The position numbers and the translations under genes are program-made. From positions 30,041,815-30,105,814 of the forward strand of contig OZ024794.1 in the NCBI GenBank assembly GCA_964017045.1: 64,000 bases of DNA, in the 5' to 3' direction. Positions 1-11,945 of the stretch are shown here, piece after piece (the stretch's first letter is position 1; the number at the start of each line of letters is the position of its first letter). The notes below the pieces were generated by a model that searched no databases, had not been told where the DNA came from, and was given only the letters and a program-made list of their open reading frames with translations. This DNA is from Omphiscola glabra (taxonomy: Eukaryota > Mollusca > Gastropoda > Lymnaeidae).

Positions 1-312
1 TGTTACAAGTGTAAAGAACTACCTACAATGTTACAAGTGTAAAGAACTACCTACAGTGTTACAAGTGTAAAGAACTACCTACAATGTTACAAGTGTAAAG
101 AACTACCTACAGTGTTACAAGTGTAAAGAACTACCTACAATGTTACAAGTGTAAACAATTACCTACAATGTTACAAGTGTAAACAACTACCTACAATGTT
201 ACAAGTGTAAACAATTACCTACAGTGTTACAAGTGTAAAGAACTACCTACAATGTTACAAGTGTAAACAATTACCTACATTGTTACAAGTGTAAAGAACT
301 ACCTACAATGTT
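1..312. repeat. 28-bp minisatellite
   Basis: About eleven head-to-tail copies of a 28-bp unit with core TGTTACAAGTGTAAAGAACT. Copies differ by single substitutions (AAAGAACT/AAACAATT, ACAATG/ACAGTG). The array is cut by the left window edge, so its true length is unknown. From 313 to 616 I see only unique AT-rich sequence. Confidence 0.95.
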
Positions 313-616
313 GCAAGTCTAAAAAAACAAATATATTCCCATGAAGTTTCTGCCTCTGACGTAATGCCTTGATCTGGGATCTGGAAACATGAACCTTCAG
401 GGAGACGTCACGCACTGAAAAGATCTCGAGTGCTTTTATTAGACGAGGTCACAGGAGTATGTTCTATCTTATAGCCAACATTATATATATTGTGTTATAT
501 TTAATACCGGCCCAATGTGTCAGAAATAACAAGCTATATGTTGTGATTCGTCAATGCAACTGAATTTCTTAAATACATTACAGCCCCCCTCACAACGCCA
601 TACTCTTTCCAACTCG

Positions 617-839
617 TTGATCACAATATCTCATGTCCGCGAGCTTACAAATTGTTGATAACCATATCTTATGTCCGAGAGTTTACAACTCGTTGATAAC
701 CATATCTCAATTCCGAGCGCTTACAACTTGTTGATAACCATACCTCATGTCCGCGAGCTTACAACTTGTTGATAACCATATCTCATGTCCGAGAGCTTAC
801 AACTCCCTGATAACCTTATCTCATGTCCGAGAGCTTACA
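617..839. repeat. 38-bp minisatellite
   Basis: Six copies of a 38-bp unit, each containing TTGATAACCATATCTCATGT followed by a CCGAGAGCTTACAAC-like half. From 840 to 1235 nothing is recognisable. Confidence 0.92.
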
Positions 840-1235
840 CACAAAATGTTACCTTCACCAAATACGTCATTTGAATTGGCTTTCAAGTAATGAGCCGTAA
901 CTCTGTCAACACGTAGTTCTCGCTATTCTGCCAGGGGCGTAAAGAGGGGGTGGCAGAGGGGGGTCTCACTTTTTTTCTGCATTTGGAGTGTCAGTATTTT
1001 CGGCAAACTGCAGAGTTTTTTGTCGTAAAAACACTCTTTGGGACGGATAATCCGAGAAACAGGTTTGATGCTACTACTCTATATGACTACATCGGCTTTA
1101 GAATACCAACACAATAACTAGCCTCATGAGCTCGCTTACCCAAACCGTAAAAAAAATATATCATTTTTATTGACATACGTTACATACCCACTTACAGGGT
1201 TGGAGGGTGTAAGAGCTAATTCATTGTACTACGTC

Positions 1236-1396
1236 CAGAGGCGTATCTGGGTATTTGACGCCCTTGGCTAATTTATTTTTGGCGCCCTTGATAAATTGAG
1301 AATTTAAAAATTACAGATTTAGCGGCGCCCTTTTGAAATGGCGCAGGCCGGCGCCCTTGGCAACTGCCCCAATGCCAAGCCGTTGTTACGCCACTG
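1236..1396. mobile_element. hAT-like MITE, family A, copy 1
   Basis: A 161-bp element with imperfect terminal inverted repeats (CAGAGGCGTA at the left, TTACGCCACTG at the right). It is flanked by ACTACGTC and ACTACGTG (7 of 8 matched), an 8-bp duplication as hAT transposases make. The interior repeats GGCGCCCTT-like motifs and has no coding capacity. Related copies are at 14,066 and 42,919. Confidence 0.7.
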
Positions 1397-1604
1397 ACTA
1401 CGTGATAAAAATGATTTTAATTAAAGAACTGGGGACAATTAGCATTTCATTAGTTTAGTGTTGTTGTTTTTTTTCCCAAACTTCACTTTTACGTTTCCTA
1501 TAGGGAAACAAACATAATATATTATATATAAATATATCTTCTTTGCTCTCTCTTCAATGTTCTCTTTACGAAACTTTTTTTTCATTCTAAATATCTACTT
1601 CTTT

Positions 1605-1618
1605 TGACTTTGGCTATC

Positions 1619-1659
<41 letters not shown>

Positions 1660-1724
1660 AGAGAACAAAAAAAAATAGATAGCCAAAGTCTTTTGACTTT
1701 GGCTATCTATTTTTTTGTTCTCTC
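1605..1724. repeat. Near-perfect palindrome with an extra direct copy
   Basis: From 1659 to 1724 two arms of about 30 nt (each holding GACTTTGGCTATCTAT or its complement) surround a 4-nt TTTT loop. A further direct copy of GACTTTGGCTATCTAT starts near 1608, separated by a long T run. The DNA or transcript could fold into a very stable hairpin. Confidence 0.85.
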
Positions 1725-3049
1725 ATTTTTTAAAAAATTGTTGTTGATTTAATTTTAAATTAAGAAATACTGCATCCCCCAAAGTCAATAAAATAATATT
1801 TCGAACCGAATTTTGTGACTATTAAGTTATATATTGATTGGTTAAAATGTATCCCTTTCCACCAATCAGCTTCGTCTGCTTTTTTTTTTTTTTTTTTTTT
1901 TTTTGGGTATCCTCCTCTTTCAATACGTTCATCTCTCTTTCCGACGCCTCTGTTCCTTTCTTCTTTTCGCCCTTGATCCTACTCTTCTAATCTTGGACAC
2001 GAATGCGGTCGTTTCCCTTTCATGAAGACTCCTGTGGAGCCTGTAATTTAGGTTTCCGGTTCTTCGAACGGGCAGAGAATGGCGCACGTCACGGGTCATG
2101 TTACGTCAGGACCAGCAGACATCGATACAAAGTAATGGCGGCCGTGCAATGGCAGTCGGTGGCATTCTGAAGGCAAATGGCTCCACACCCGTTAATACCA
2201 TTGATCACAGCTACGGTACCGTGAAATTAGCAGATGGCTTGTTCACATACCTCATTTTAGAAGATTTCGACCAGGGTACCCGAACTCCATCCCCCCCCCC
2301 CCCCCCAACTTTTTTTTTAAACCTAAGAAATATGCGGTTACTCTTTTCATCATATTGATCTGGGAAAAAAACACTTGATTTTTATCGAGACATGGGCCGA
2401 ATTTTAAATAACTTTTTTTTTTTAAAATGAACGGTTCTCTTTAGACAGAGCTTTATGGCTAGAAGAAATGCTCTGATGGTCAACAATTCTTTGATCATAA
2501 TGTAAATTGATTGGAGCTGTGGTTTTTTTTTTTTTTTTTTTTTTTTTTTGCGATTGAAAGAATTGCCGACATGAAAAACACGAGTCTCAGTATTCGGGAG
2601 ACATATTATCCTATTTGTTTTAATATGTACTTTACAAGCGAGATCAAAGGTTAACAAGTACCAAAGCTGTAAGGTGTCAATTAGTTTCATGGATGGTAAT
2701 ATTTTTTTAAAATTATCAATATCTTTTCTATATATCATAAGTTATCCCTAAATTATCAACTAATGGAAATTTCATTCTTTTTCAACACTATTGACTATAA
2801 AAGAAAAAGGAGGGGAGGGGGCAAAGATTGGCCGAGGTCTTATAAACACTATTTGGGGCTAATGGTCTGGGGGGTGGAGGGTATCGATCAATTGGTTAGT
2901 TAACATTATCAGTTGTTTTGTTTTTTAAATCGAAGCCCTATAATAAGAGCATGACATTGTGAGGTCGTGACTTAGACGCCAAAGGCCCAGAGACACTGAG
3001 GTAGAGACAAAGACCAATATTGTTGGACAGATAGAAATACTGTTTGGGA
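1725..3049. other. Intergenic: homopolymers, no supported gene
   Basis: The stretch has long T runs (about 1880-1904 and 2522-2549), a C run near 2291 and otherwise unique AT-rich DNA. An open frame at 2098-2281 is discussed among the rejected items. Confidence 0.6.
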
Positions 3050-3216
3050 GTATAAGACAAATATTTTTGGAGAGATTGTTTGCGACTATAGAGTACATAA
3101 TGTCGAAGAAATAGACACATATTTTTAGAGCCATTGTTTGCGACTATAGAGTACATATTGTAGAAGAAATAGACATATATTCTTAGAGACATTGTTTGCG
3201 ACTATAGAGTACATAT
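3050..3216. repeat. 58-bp tandem repeat, about 3 copies
   Basis: The motif ATTGTTTGCGACTATAGAGT starts at 3075, 3133 and 3191, exactly 58 bp apart. A more diverged upstream copy is recognisable near 3030. Short overlapping minus-strand open frames here are repeat artefacts. Confidence 0.9.
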
Positions 3217-4920
3217 TGCTCCCTCGGTTGACAGGACAAATTAAATATAAAAAACAAAAAATTGAAACTGGTTAAAAACTTAAGTGATCGCCATTGTTAT
3301 TACCGGAAGTTGGATTTTACAAAATCAGGATTACAGGATGTTAACAATGTATGTATTATTATAGTGAAAAATAATATATTAACGGTAAAAAATATTTTGG
3401 AGATGCTATGTAGACGTCTTCTTTCCCCGTGAATGAACTCCAGCTGGCCCCAAGCTCGGAACAGCATTTATGGAGTGGCTGGCTAAAAATAGTCTCCCTT
3501 GACCTCGTTTACAACTAAATAAAATTAATAGTCTGTATTTCTTGGAATAATGTAGAATTATCTGGAAAACTCTAGAAAGTAAAAAATTGTGTAAGGCCTT
3601 TCTAGAAAAACAGACTATCAAAGGAGACGAGAGATATTTTTGGATGTGTACTATGTGTGCTATCATTTATCACGATATTTTGTTTACTAACCTTTGATGT
3701 GTGTGAGTGTGTGGATTCCTTTTCATCACTGTACCTTTTACAACATTGTATTTTGTTCAACATTGTACCGGTACAAGCCAATCAATATTCTGTAAATCAA
3801 TAGCCTTAATTTTATTTCTTTTTGATTTTGTAATTCGTTAATAACTTAATACAATTTATTAATTGTAATTGGCCCCGGTTTGGGATATCATATTATTTGT
3901 TATTGTATTTAACATATGGTATCTTCTTTGTTGTATGCTGTCTTAGAACGACCCATATACTTAAATACGAGATTAATTTCTCCATACTGATAACAGTACG
4001 TATCAGACGCTACATAAAATGTAAGAAACAAGAAAAGAGATTCAAGGAATTTGAGGAGTCCAAGCCCCTCTAGAATATTTGAGGTAGCTAGTTAGTTCAG
4101 TAGATCTAAAAATCGTAAAAGTCTAGCGCACCACCGTCCTGTAGTAACTAATCCAATATATATATATATATAATCTGTTGGCTTTCAATCACTGTAAAAA
4201 ATGTTTCAAGCCTGTGCTAAAACATACGGCCAGCTGTAAAATCGTGTCATCATTTATTATTCTAAAATGAACACTAACTTGTTTGTTTGTTGTTTTTTTT
4301 TTTTTTGGGGGGGGGGGGGGGGTACGTTTCAAAGTCGAGAAAATGAACATACCAACATGCAACATTTTAATATCAAACATCTCATTTTGCTTAAGTTTTA
4401 TATTTTTCGTTCGTGGTGATGAAATCTAACATCAATCTTTATTTGAAAATTACCGCTTACAAAAAGAACAACAACAAAAAAACATTTGATTCCATCTGCC
4501 AGATGCAACCATCACTTCACGATCGCTCCACTCAAGATCAGCTCGATTCAAATCACACTCACATTGACAACGGTACTCTTAACAAGGAATCGGTCCCGTT
4601 CAGTTTATGGAGCCAACGTTTCAGTCTTTTGACCCTACCCAACCCTCCCCCACCCTACCCCCTATCTCCCAAACCTTTCACCCCACTGACCACCACCAAT
4701 CTCCCCCCAATTACGGCACACGTAACATTTGCATACCTCCGATGACCTGGTGGGGGACTGAAACGATAACACCGGACAATTTAGGCAGGGTTTTCGCCCT
4801 CATCTCTTCTTTCCATTACTGGAGCTTCCGATTCTATTCGAGGCCGTTTGCACGAGCCAGATGGCATTAGTCACACAGCCTCCAGGATGAAAAACCGAGG
4901 GGGGGGGGGGGGGGGGACTT
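3217..4920. other. Intergenic, nothing recognised
   Basis: Mostly AT-rich unique DNA with a T/G homopolymer near 4291-4322, a short TA run near 4160 and a C-rich patch near 4640-4710. No coding, RNA or transposon signal that I can support. Confidence 0.55.
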
Positions 4921-4924
4921 CTTT

Positions 4925-5150
4925 GAGATACTGGGGTATGAATGTAACATTGAGGGACTAGGGTATGAATGAAACATTGAGGTATTGCGGTATGAAGGTA
5001 ACTTTGAGATTCTGGGGTACAAATGTATCATTGAGATAATGATGTGGGAATGTAACAATAAGAGACTAGGGTATGAATTTAACACTGAGATACTAGGGTA
5101 TGAATTTAAGACTAGGGTATGAATTTAACATTGAGATACCGGAGTATGGC
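4925..5150. repeat. 27-bp degenerate minisatellite
   Basis: About eight diverged copies of a roughly 27-bp unit with core GGGTATGAATGTAACATTGA. One copy is shortened near 5108. The array follows directly on a G run at 4902-4917. Confidence 0.88.
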
Positions 5151-6880
5151 ATAATTGCTGTGACATTTGGTTATGTCAGTCACATTGAGACACGGCGATG
5201 CGTTAAAAGCATTGGAATTATCTCCTGCTATGAACGCGGTAGACGCACCAACAATAAACGAGCATGGCCAATTGAACAAATGGTGGTCTGAAGTTTACAA
5301 CATAAACTCCCACAATCCATACCGAGAGTGACGCGAGCGAGTTGTCCGGGTCCAACACTGTATTATTGTAATCGTCACTTATCGGGAATTGGTGTCTACA
5401 GACCCTTGGCGCTTATTATTGTACGGGCGCAAATCCATTAAATTGATGTTCTAACCATTTGTGGACGAGAGTTCCGAAATAGCTACATAGTGTATGGCCA
5501 CTGAACGCATGAAAACTGAAACGTACTATAAGTAAGTGTATACTACCAAATTTTTGTAGATTCTTATCGAGTGGTCTTTAAAGGCCTGAAATGTACTCAG
5601 CCTGAATGGTTGTACCAGAGAGCTCGCTGACCTTAGCATTTATGGCTCACACATTAAAAAAACCCTGGTTATTTTTGACGTGATCCTTATTTAACAATAG
5701 TAAATATACGACCCACGTTATCAAATTGGTTCTCTAATCACATTCAGCATAAAGGAAATGCAGTTACCAGTTCATCCATACATACAAGTACTGGGGGTAT
5801 TCATCTCATAAATCACATATTCCACGTAGGAGGATGTTCCGTATTGACCAGGAAGTGGGTCATCAATAATAAAAAACAATTCAAGTGGGCCATCCATACA
5901 GTATGTAATTTAAATTACATCCATACAGCCACCAAAACTGAAGCCCATTTCCTTGAAGCCCCCACCAGCAAAGAATCAGCCAACACAAGTGTATTTGTAT
6001 ATATTGAAATTATCATAGAGATGGGTAAGACCTTATGGACGGTCGCCCAGATGTATTGCCCCGAGTTCGCGTCTGACGGGATTGATCCACTCCCTGTGCA
6101 ACCACACGCACCTAGCGCGCCCGTAACACGCCCCTAACACGCAAACACCTCCTGATACGACCACGCCCCATCCTCCAAGATTTTTAATACCCGAGTTCAT
6201 AAATTAATAGATGCATCTTAATCCCCGCTAAACATATGAATTGGCCCCACTTACTCCTTTAAGACCGATTATTTCTCTTTTGATTCGTGGAATATGATTG
6301 GTAACGATTGGATGTTTAGGCTTAAAGGGAACTAGCAAAATTTGAACTTGAAGTATTAAAACAACTAAAACGGTTGCAGTCTTTTTTTTTTCCTTGTGGT
6401 CCATCAAATTTTTTTTTAATCTCATTTATCAAATAAATTAAATCCTTTTTATAAATTTTCCCTGTACTCTGAACAATTTTGCTCCCCCCCCCCCCTTTTT
6501 TTTTTGGTCCTCTTGTTGGCCATATGGCCAATGTTGAGAACCGCTAGTCTAGATGGCATCATGCCAAAAACGTGTGAGGAATTGTTTGTGTAAGCCGTTA
6601 ATATTCAGCTTCAATACATTTGACTTCGTCGATATTAAACCTTTCTTTAGTATTCCCCCCCCCCCCCCCATAATAATTCTACTGCTTAACCATTTTTTCC
6701 CCTTTCAGTGTTTTTTAAATGCTATGTTTCATTCCAAATCTCTGCAAAATTACTAGTTGATGTTTGTGGAAGAATTCATTGCTACGTTTTTAATTAGTAA
6801 TTTTTTTGTATCGTTATCTATGGCTTATTTACGTCAAATTGTCTTCCATACATCCCTATGGCGCTGCAGACCATGTAGGG
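5151..6880. other. Intergenic, nothing recognised
   Basis: Unique sequence with C runs near 6483 and 6655. Short open frames are scattered and lack any family signature or convincing splice context. Confidence 0.55.
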
Positions 6881-7079
6881 CAGTGTTTCTCAATATACCT
6901 AATCCCGCGACCCTTTAATACAGTTCCTCGTGTTGTGGCGACCCCCCAACCACAAAATTATTTTCGATACTACTTCGAAACTGTAGAGTCAATTTGTTTT
7001 TTTTTTACTATCTCAGGCAAACCCCGAGATGGGCTTGTTCGACCCCTAAAGGGGCCGTGACTCACAGGCTGAGAACCTG
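6881..7079. mobile_element. hAT-like MITE, family B, copy 1
   Basis: A 199-bp element that is a reverse-complement relative of the one at 28,017-28,214: CGCGACCCTTTAATACAG and TCCTCGTGTTGTG here match the complement there. The ends are CAGTGTTTCTCAA and CTGAGAACCTG. I could not find a matched 8-bp duplication, so the flanks have probably decayed. Confidence 0.65.
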
Positions 7080-7204
7080 CCTGACCCCTTACTTCCGCTC
7101 TAACTGATGCTTTTCTTTCCCAAGCTTCTGAAGGAAACAAATCCACATCTTTGTCTTCATTGGTGCTGTAGTCAGGGTATGGGGCTTGAGAATAAGCCAC
7201 ACAC

Positions 7205-7660
7205 ACACGGGGTTGGGGGGGTCACTGTAAGTTTAACTGACTGTGTGGTGGTGGGGGGGTCACTGTGAGTTCAACTGACTGTGTGGTGGGGGGGTCACTG
7301 TGAGTTCAACTGACTGTGTGGTGGGGGGTCACTGTGAGTTCAACTGACTGTGTGGTGGGGGGGTCACTGTGAGTTCAACTGACTGTGGTGGGGGGGGGTC
7401 ACTGTGAGTTCAACTGACTGTGGTGGGGGGGTCACTGTGAGTTCAACTGACTGTGTGGTGGAGGGTCACTGTGAGTTCAACTGACTGTGTGGTGGGGGGT
7501 CACTGTGAGTTCAACTGACTGTGTGGTGGGGGGTCACTGTGAGTTCAACTGACTGTGTGGTGGGGGTCACTGTGAGTTCAACTGACTGTGTGGTGGGGGG
7601 TCACTGTGAGTTCAACTGACTGTGTGGGGGGTCACTGTGAGTTCAACTGACTGTGTGAAA
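7205..7660. repeat. G-rich minisatellite, about 35 bp
   Basis: About 13 copies of a unit of about 32-37 bp made of GGGGGGTCACTGTGAGTTCA followed by ACTGACTGTGTGGTG. Length differences come almost wholly from the G run (3 to 9 G). The G runs could form quadruplexes on the plus strand. Confidence 0.95.
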
Positions 7661-7764
7661 GGTAGCACGAAGGAAAGAAGCAAACACCACAGGTTCCTCT
7701 CTTTCTAGCCCTGATCTCATCAATGGCAGCTGCAGTAGGTAGCTACGTTATTTGAAATTTGGGC

Positions 7765-8265
7765 TTTATAATTCATTGGCTAAATGGATATTCTATTGAC
7801 CAGAATTTGATATAATTCATTGGCTGAGCGGATATTCTATTTAACAGACATGAACATAAGCCGGCGCGTCATTTGGGTTGGGCAGGTGCGGCATTTGCCC
7901 CCCCCCCCCCCTTGAATTTGCAGGTTTTTTTTATATCTATCTACTGTTGCGCCACCAGTAATAAACAACATAATAAGCCGACCAAGTTTCGGTTTTGCCC
8001 CCCCCCCTTTTTTTTGTTTTTGAAAAAAACTGAAATGACGCCCCTGGACATTATTCATTGGTTGAATGGATACTCTATTGACCAGACATGGATAAAATTC
8101 ATGGGCTGACTGGCTACTCTATTGACCAGAGATGGACATAAGTCATTGGCTGAATGGATACTCTATTGACTAGAGATGGACATGTCATTGGCTGAATGGC
8201 TACTCTATTGACCAGAGATGGACATAAGTCATTGGCTGAATGGATACTTTATTGACCAGACATGG
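7765..8265. repeat. 44-bp minisatellite split by an insertion
   Basis: Copies of a roughly 44-bp unit with core CATTGGCTGAATGGATACTC and TATTGACCAGA lie on both sides of a transposon at 7861-8046. About two copies are left of it and five right. The insertion therefore came after the array formed. Confidence 0.9.
7861..8046. mobile_element. MITE inserted in a minisatellite
   Basis: A 186-bp element. The left end CCGGCGCGTCATTT pairs with the right end AAATGACGCCCCTG as terminal inverted repeats. The flanking octamers AACATAAG and GACATTAT match at 5 of 8 positions, consistent with a decayed hAT-type duplication. The interior has two C runs and no coding capacity. Confidence 0.6.
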
Positions 8266-9048
8266 AGAGCTCAAGTCGCTCGGACGCCCGGGCTGACTAG
8301 CTCGGATCCGGTCATTATCAAATATTCGCGAATGCGATGAGCGCACCAGGCCCAGACGTCACAGATCTCTCGACGAGACGTTTCCGTGGTCAGACAAACA
8401 TTGTAACCTTGTAACGTCGTCACGCCCAGACAAGAGGGTCGTCGTCACTGAGCACCTTCACCCCCCCCCCATCAACACACCACCCAGCCCCCACCCCACA
8501 CACGCAAGCTGCACCGCTTCGATCTTACTACCCGGAAACAGCGAGCTCCAATGTTGACCCTGTCCACTAACACATACTAATGAGTTTTAGTTTTGACGTA
8601 AGACGGGGGATGGAATTAAAAACACACTTTTTTGTATTTAACGTCACGAAAACTTAAACTCCGGTCAATGACGTCAGGGCTGTCAAGCAATTATTAATGG
8701 ATTACATGCTGCTGCAGTTTGTTGTATGTATGTGTCAGTGGCGTGGCGAAATGCAGACAATGGGGGTTTCTCTATTTGATCAAATTTCGCATTTTTTGCT
8801 GTTTTTTAACGAGAAGAAATTGAAATATATAAATCCACAAAGCAGCACATGTAAAAAATCAATATTTACACAATGCTTGAACTAATTTTTGACACTGTCT
8901 ATGTCAATGCCAAGAAACATACGGTTCCTGAACCGCATGCGGCCTGCGGCTCTACGAATGAATAAATGCGAATTTATATATAAATATATTACATATATAT
9001 ATATAATATATATAAATATATATAATGTATTTATTTTTATGTTAAATG

Positions 9049-9083
<35 letters not shown>

Positions 9084-9254
9084 ATATACAAGAAGAAGTT
9101 GTTATAAAATGAGTGAAAAATTAAGTTAATAATAAGATTTATTTTAATGTAGCTTCTTAACTGTAAGTATCGAATGCCATATGCACATTTTTCTCTCCCC
9201 TTTTCGTTTCCTGTCTTCGAATCCCCAAATATTTTCTTTGAATTGCTCTTCACT

Positions 9255-9301
<47 letters not shown>

Positions 9302-9703
9302 TGCCGACCCCTGGAGTATGGCATAAAGTGAATGATCAAAGGAAACAGAGAGACGAGACCATGACTGAAAAACCAAAGAATATTCAACCTGGGAGTGCCA
9401 TTAAGTCATTTCCATTTATTTATTCTAAAAAGGACCTTACCCGTATACAACAAACCTAAATGAAAACTGGCGACTAATTATTTCAAGAACATTTTATTAA
9501 AAACATCACACACAAAAAGATGGCCGCAGTTGTATAGTGGGTTCGACTTTCAATCTTACAAAATAGATTTTTGTCTCGACTAAATGAGATCAACATTTTA
9601 TTTGACTTATAAAAAATATATATATATAACTAATGCCGCTGATTGTTGCTCTTTTCTTCACGGCTAACATCGCGTGCAGTCAAATTAAAAAAAAACTGTT
9701 AAA
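8266..9703. other. Intergenic with AT microsatellite and long A run
   Basis: Contains a TA-rich tract (about 8975-9090) and a 40-nt A run near 9258-9298. Open frames over these (for example minus 8882-9376, rich in Phe, Ile and Tyr) are low-complexity artefacts. Confidence 0.6.
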
Positions 9704-9930
9704 AGAAAACCACAGTCAGCAGGACCAGCAAGTGGGAATAAGAAAATAACAGTCAGCAGGACCAGCAAGTGGGAATAAGAAAACCACAGTCAGCAGGATC
9801 AGCAAGTGGGAATAAGAAAACCACAGTCAGCAGGATCAGCAAGTGGGAATAAGAAAACCACAGTCAGCTCGATCAGCAAGTGGGAATAAGAAAACCACAG
9901 TCAGCAGGACCAGCAAATGGGAATTCATTA
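9704..9930. repeat. 37-bp minisatellite
   Basis: Six nearly identical copies of a 37-bp unit with core ACCACAGTCAGCAGGACCAG. Variants include GGATCAGC/GGACCAGC and one AGCTCGATC copy. Confidence 0.95.
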
Positions 9931-10057
9931 GTTGTTGTTTCGGTCTGTATCGACTTAAGTCATATTCGTAAATCCAATACACGTATCGTTAGCTGGCCAA
10001 AGGACAGAGAATGTGAAAGACCTGGCGTGGTAGTAAACTGTTGAAGTGACGCTATTG

Positions 10058-10740
10058 CTGCCACAATGCCCCACACATGGGAACCAACTGAGCTGTCACA
10101 ATGCCCCACACATGAGATCCAACTGTGCTGCCACAATGCCCCACACATGAGATCCAACTGGGCTGCCACAATGCCCCACACATGAGATCCAACTGAGCTG
10201 CCACAATGCCCCACACATGAGATCCAATTAAGTTACAACAATGCCCCACACATGAAACAAATTTAAGTTACCACAATGGCCTAAACATGAGAACCAATTA
10301 AGTTGGCCCACACATTAGAACCAATAAAGTTTCCGCAATGCCCCACACATGAGATACCTCCACAATGCCCCACACATGGGATCCACTCAAGTTGCCACAA
10401 TGCCCCGCGCATGAGATCCAATTAAGCTGCCCCGCACATGAGATCCAATTAAGTTTCCACAATGCCCCACACATGAGATCCAATTAAGTTGCCCCGACAT
10501 GACATCCAATTAAGTTTCCCCAATGCCCCACGCATGAGATCCAAGTGGAATGCCTATGTGCCCGGAATGTTTTACCCAATAAAGCGGCCGAAGTGCCCAG
10601 AATGTGTGACCCCAGTGACCTGCCAGAATGCCCTGAACATGTGAGCAAACTAAGCGGTCAATGTGCCCTGTATTTGTGACCCCAGTGAGCAGCCAATGTA
10701 ATCCGTGTGTGCGACCCAAGTGAGCCGTATTGCTTCGCAA
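10058..10740. repeat. 35-bp minisatellite, decaying rightward
   Basis: About 13 copies of a 35-bp unit containing ACAATGCCCCACACATGAGA up to about 10,540. Beyond that only the ATGCCC/GTGCCC motif persists, with heavy divergence. Repetitive minus-strand open frames such as MGHCGSS-type peptides arise from this array. Confidence 0.93.
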
Positions 10741-10849
10741 TTTAACATGGTGTCTCTAGTGAGCCATGGAGCGGAAGGTTTTGAAAAAAAGACATCACGT
10801 GCACATTTGGAAAATCCCAGGACATTAGGTTCCCCACGAATCAAACTAA

Positions 10850-11945
10850 ATTTGTCTGAGTTTAACTGGGCAGATTTAGTTTCTCTGAGTTTAACTAAAC
10901 AGATTTAGTTTCTCTGAGTTTAACTAAACAGATTTAGTTTCTCGGAGTTTAACTAAACAGATTTAGTTTCTCGGAGTTTAACTAAACAGATTTAGTTTCT
11001 CAGAGTTTAACTAAACAGATTTAGTTTCTCAGAGTTTAACTAAACAGATTTAGTTTCTCTGAGTTTAACTAAACAGATTTAGTTTCTCTGAGTTTAACTA
11101 AACAGATTTAGTTTCTCGGAGTTTAACTAAACAGATTTAGTTTCTCGGAGTTTAACTAAACAGATTTAGTTTCTCTGAGTTTATCTAAACAGATTTAGTT
11201 TCTCCGAGTTTAACTAAACAGATTTAGTTTCTCTGAGTTTAACTAAACAGATTTAGTTTCTCTGAGTTTAACTAAACAGATTTAGTTTCTCTGAGTTTAA
11301 CTGGACTGATTTAGTTTTTCGGAGTTTAACTGGACTAATTTAGTTTTTCGGAGTTTAACTGGACTGATTTAGTTTCTCTGAGTTTAACTGGACTGATTTA
11401 GTTTCTCTGAGTTTAACTGGACTGATTTAGTTTTTCGGAGTTTAACTGGACTGATTTAGTTTTTCGGAGTTTAACTGGACTGATTTATTTTCTCGGAGTT
11501 TAACTGGACTGATTTATTTTCTCAGAGTTTAACTGGACTGATTTAGTTTCTCTGAGTTTAACTGGACTGATTTACTTTCTCGGAGTTTAACTGGACTGAT
11601 TTATTTTCTCAGTTTAACTGGACTGATTTATTTTCTCAGAGTTTAACTGGACAGATTTGGCTTCTCAGTGTTTAACTGGACAGATTTATTTTCTCAGAGT
11701 TTAACTGGACAGATTTGGTTTCTCAGAGTTTAACTGGACAGATTTATTTTCTCAGAGTTTAACTGGGCAGATTTATTTTCTCAGTGTTTAACTGGACAGA
11801 TTTATTTTCTCAGAGTTTAACTGGACAGATTTGGTTTCTCAGAGTTTAACTGGACAGATTTATTTTCTCAGAGTTTAACTGGGCAGATTTATTTTCTCAG
11901 AGTTTAACTGGACAGATTTGGTTTCTCAGAGTTTAACCAGACAGA
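10850..11945. repeat. 29-bp minisatellite, about 38 copies
   Basis: Head-to-tail copies of a 29-bp unit with core GAGTTTAACT. The variants come in blocks. Left copies (to about 11,290) carry TAAACAGATTTAG, middle copies (to about 11,640) TGGACTGATTTAG or TATTT, and right copies TGGACAGATTTATTTT alternating with TTTGGTTT. The block order suggests local expansion from several founders. Confidence 0.96.

Noticed and set aside
1..312. CRISPR-like array of short direct repeats
   Set aside because: Repeats are contiguous with no unique spacers, and the sequence is eukaryotic. The same holds for every other array here.
2098..2281. Possible coding exon with non-repetitive composition (for example VNTIDHSYGTVKLADG)
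   Set aside because: No recognised domain, no partner exons, and the frame runs straight into a C run. An isolated exon of an unknown gene remains possible, but I cannot support it.
9525..9560. tRNA-like B box (GTGGGTTCGACTTTC)
   Set aside because: No matching A box, acceptor stem or cloverleaf could be drawn around it.
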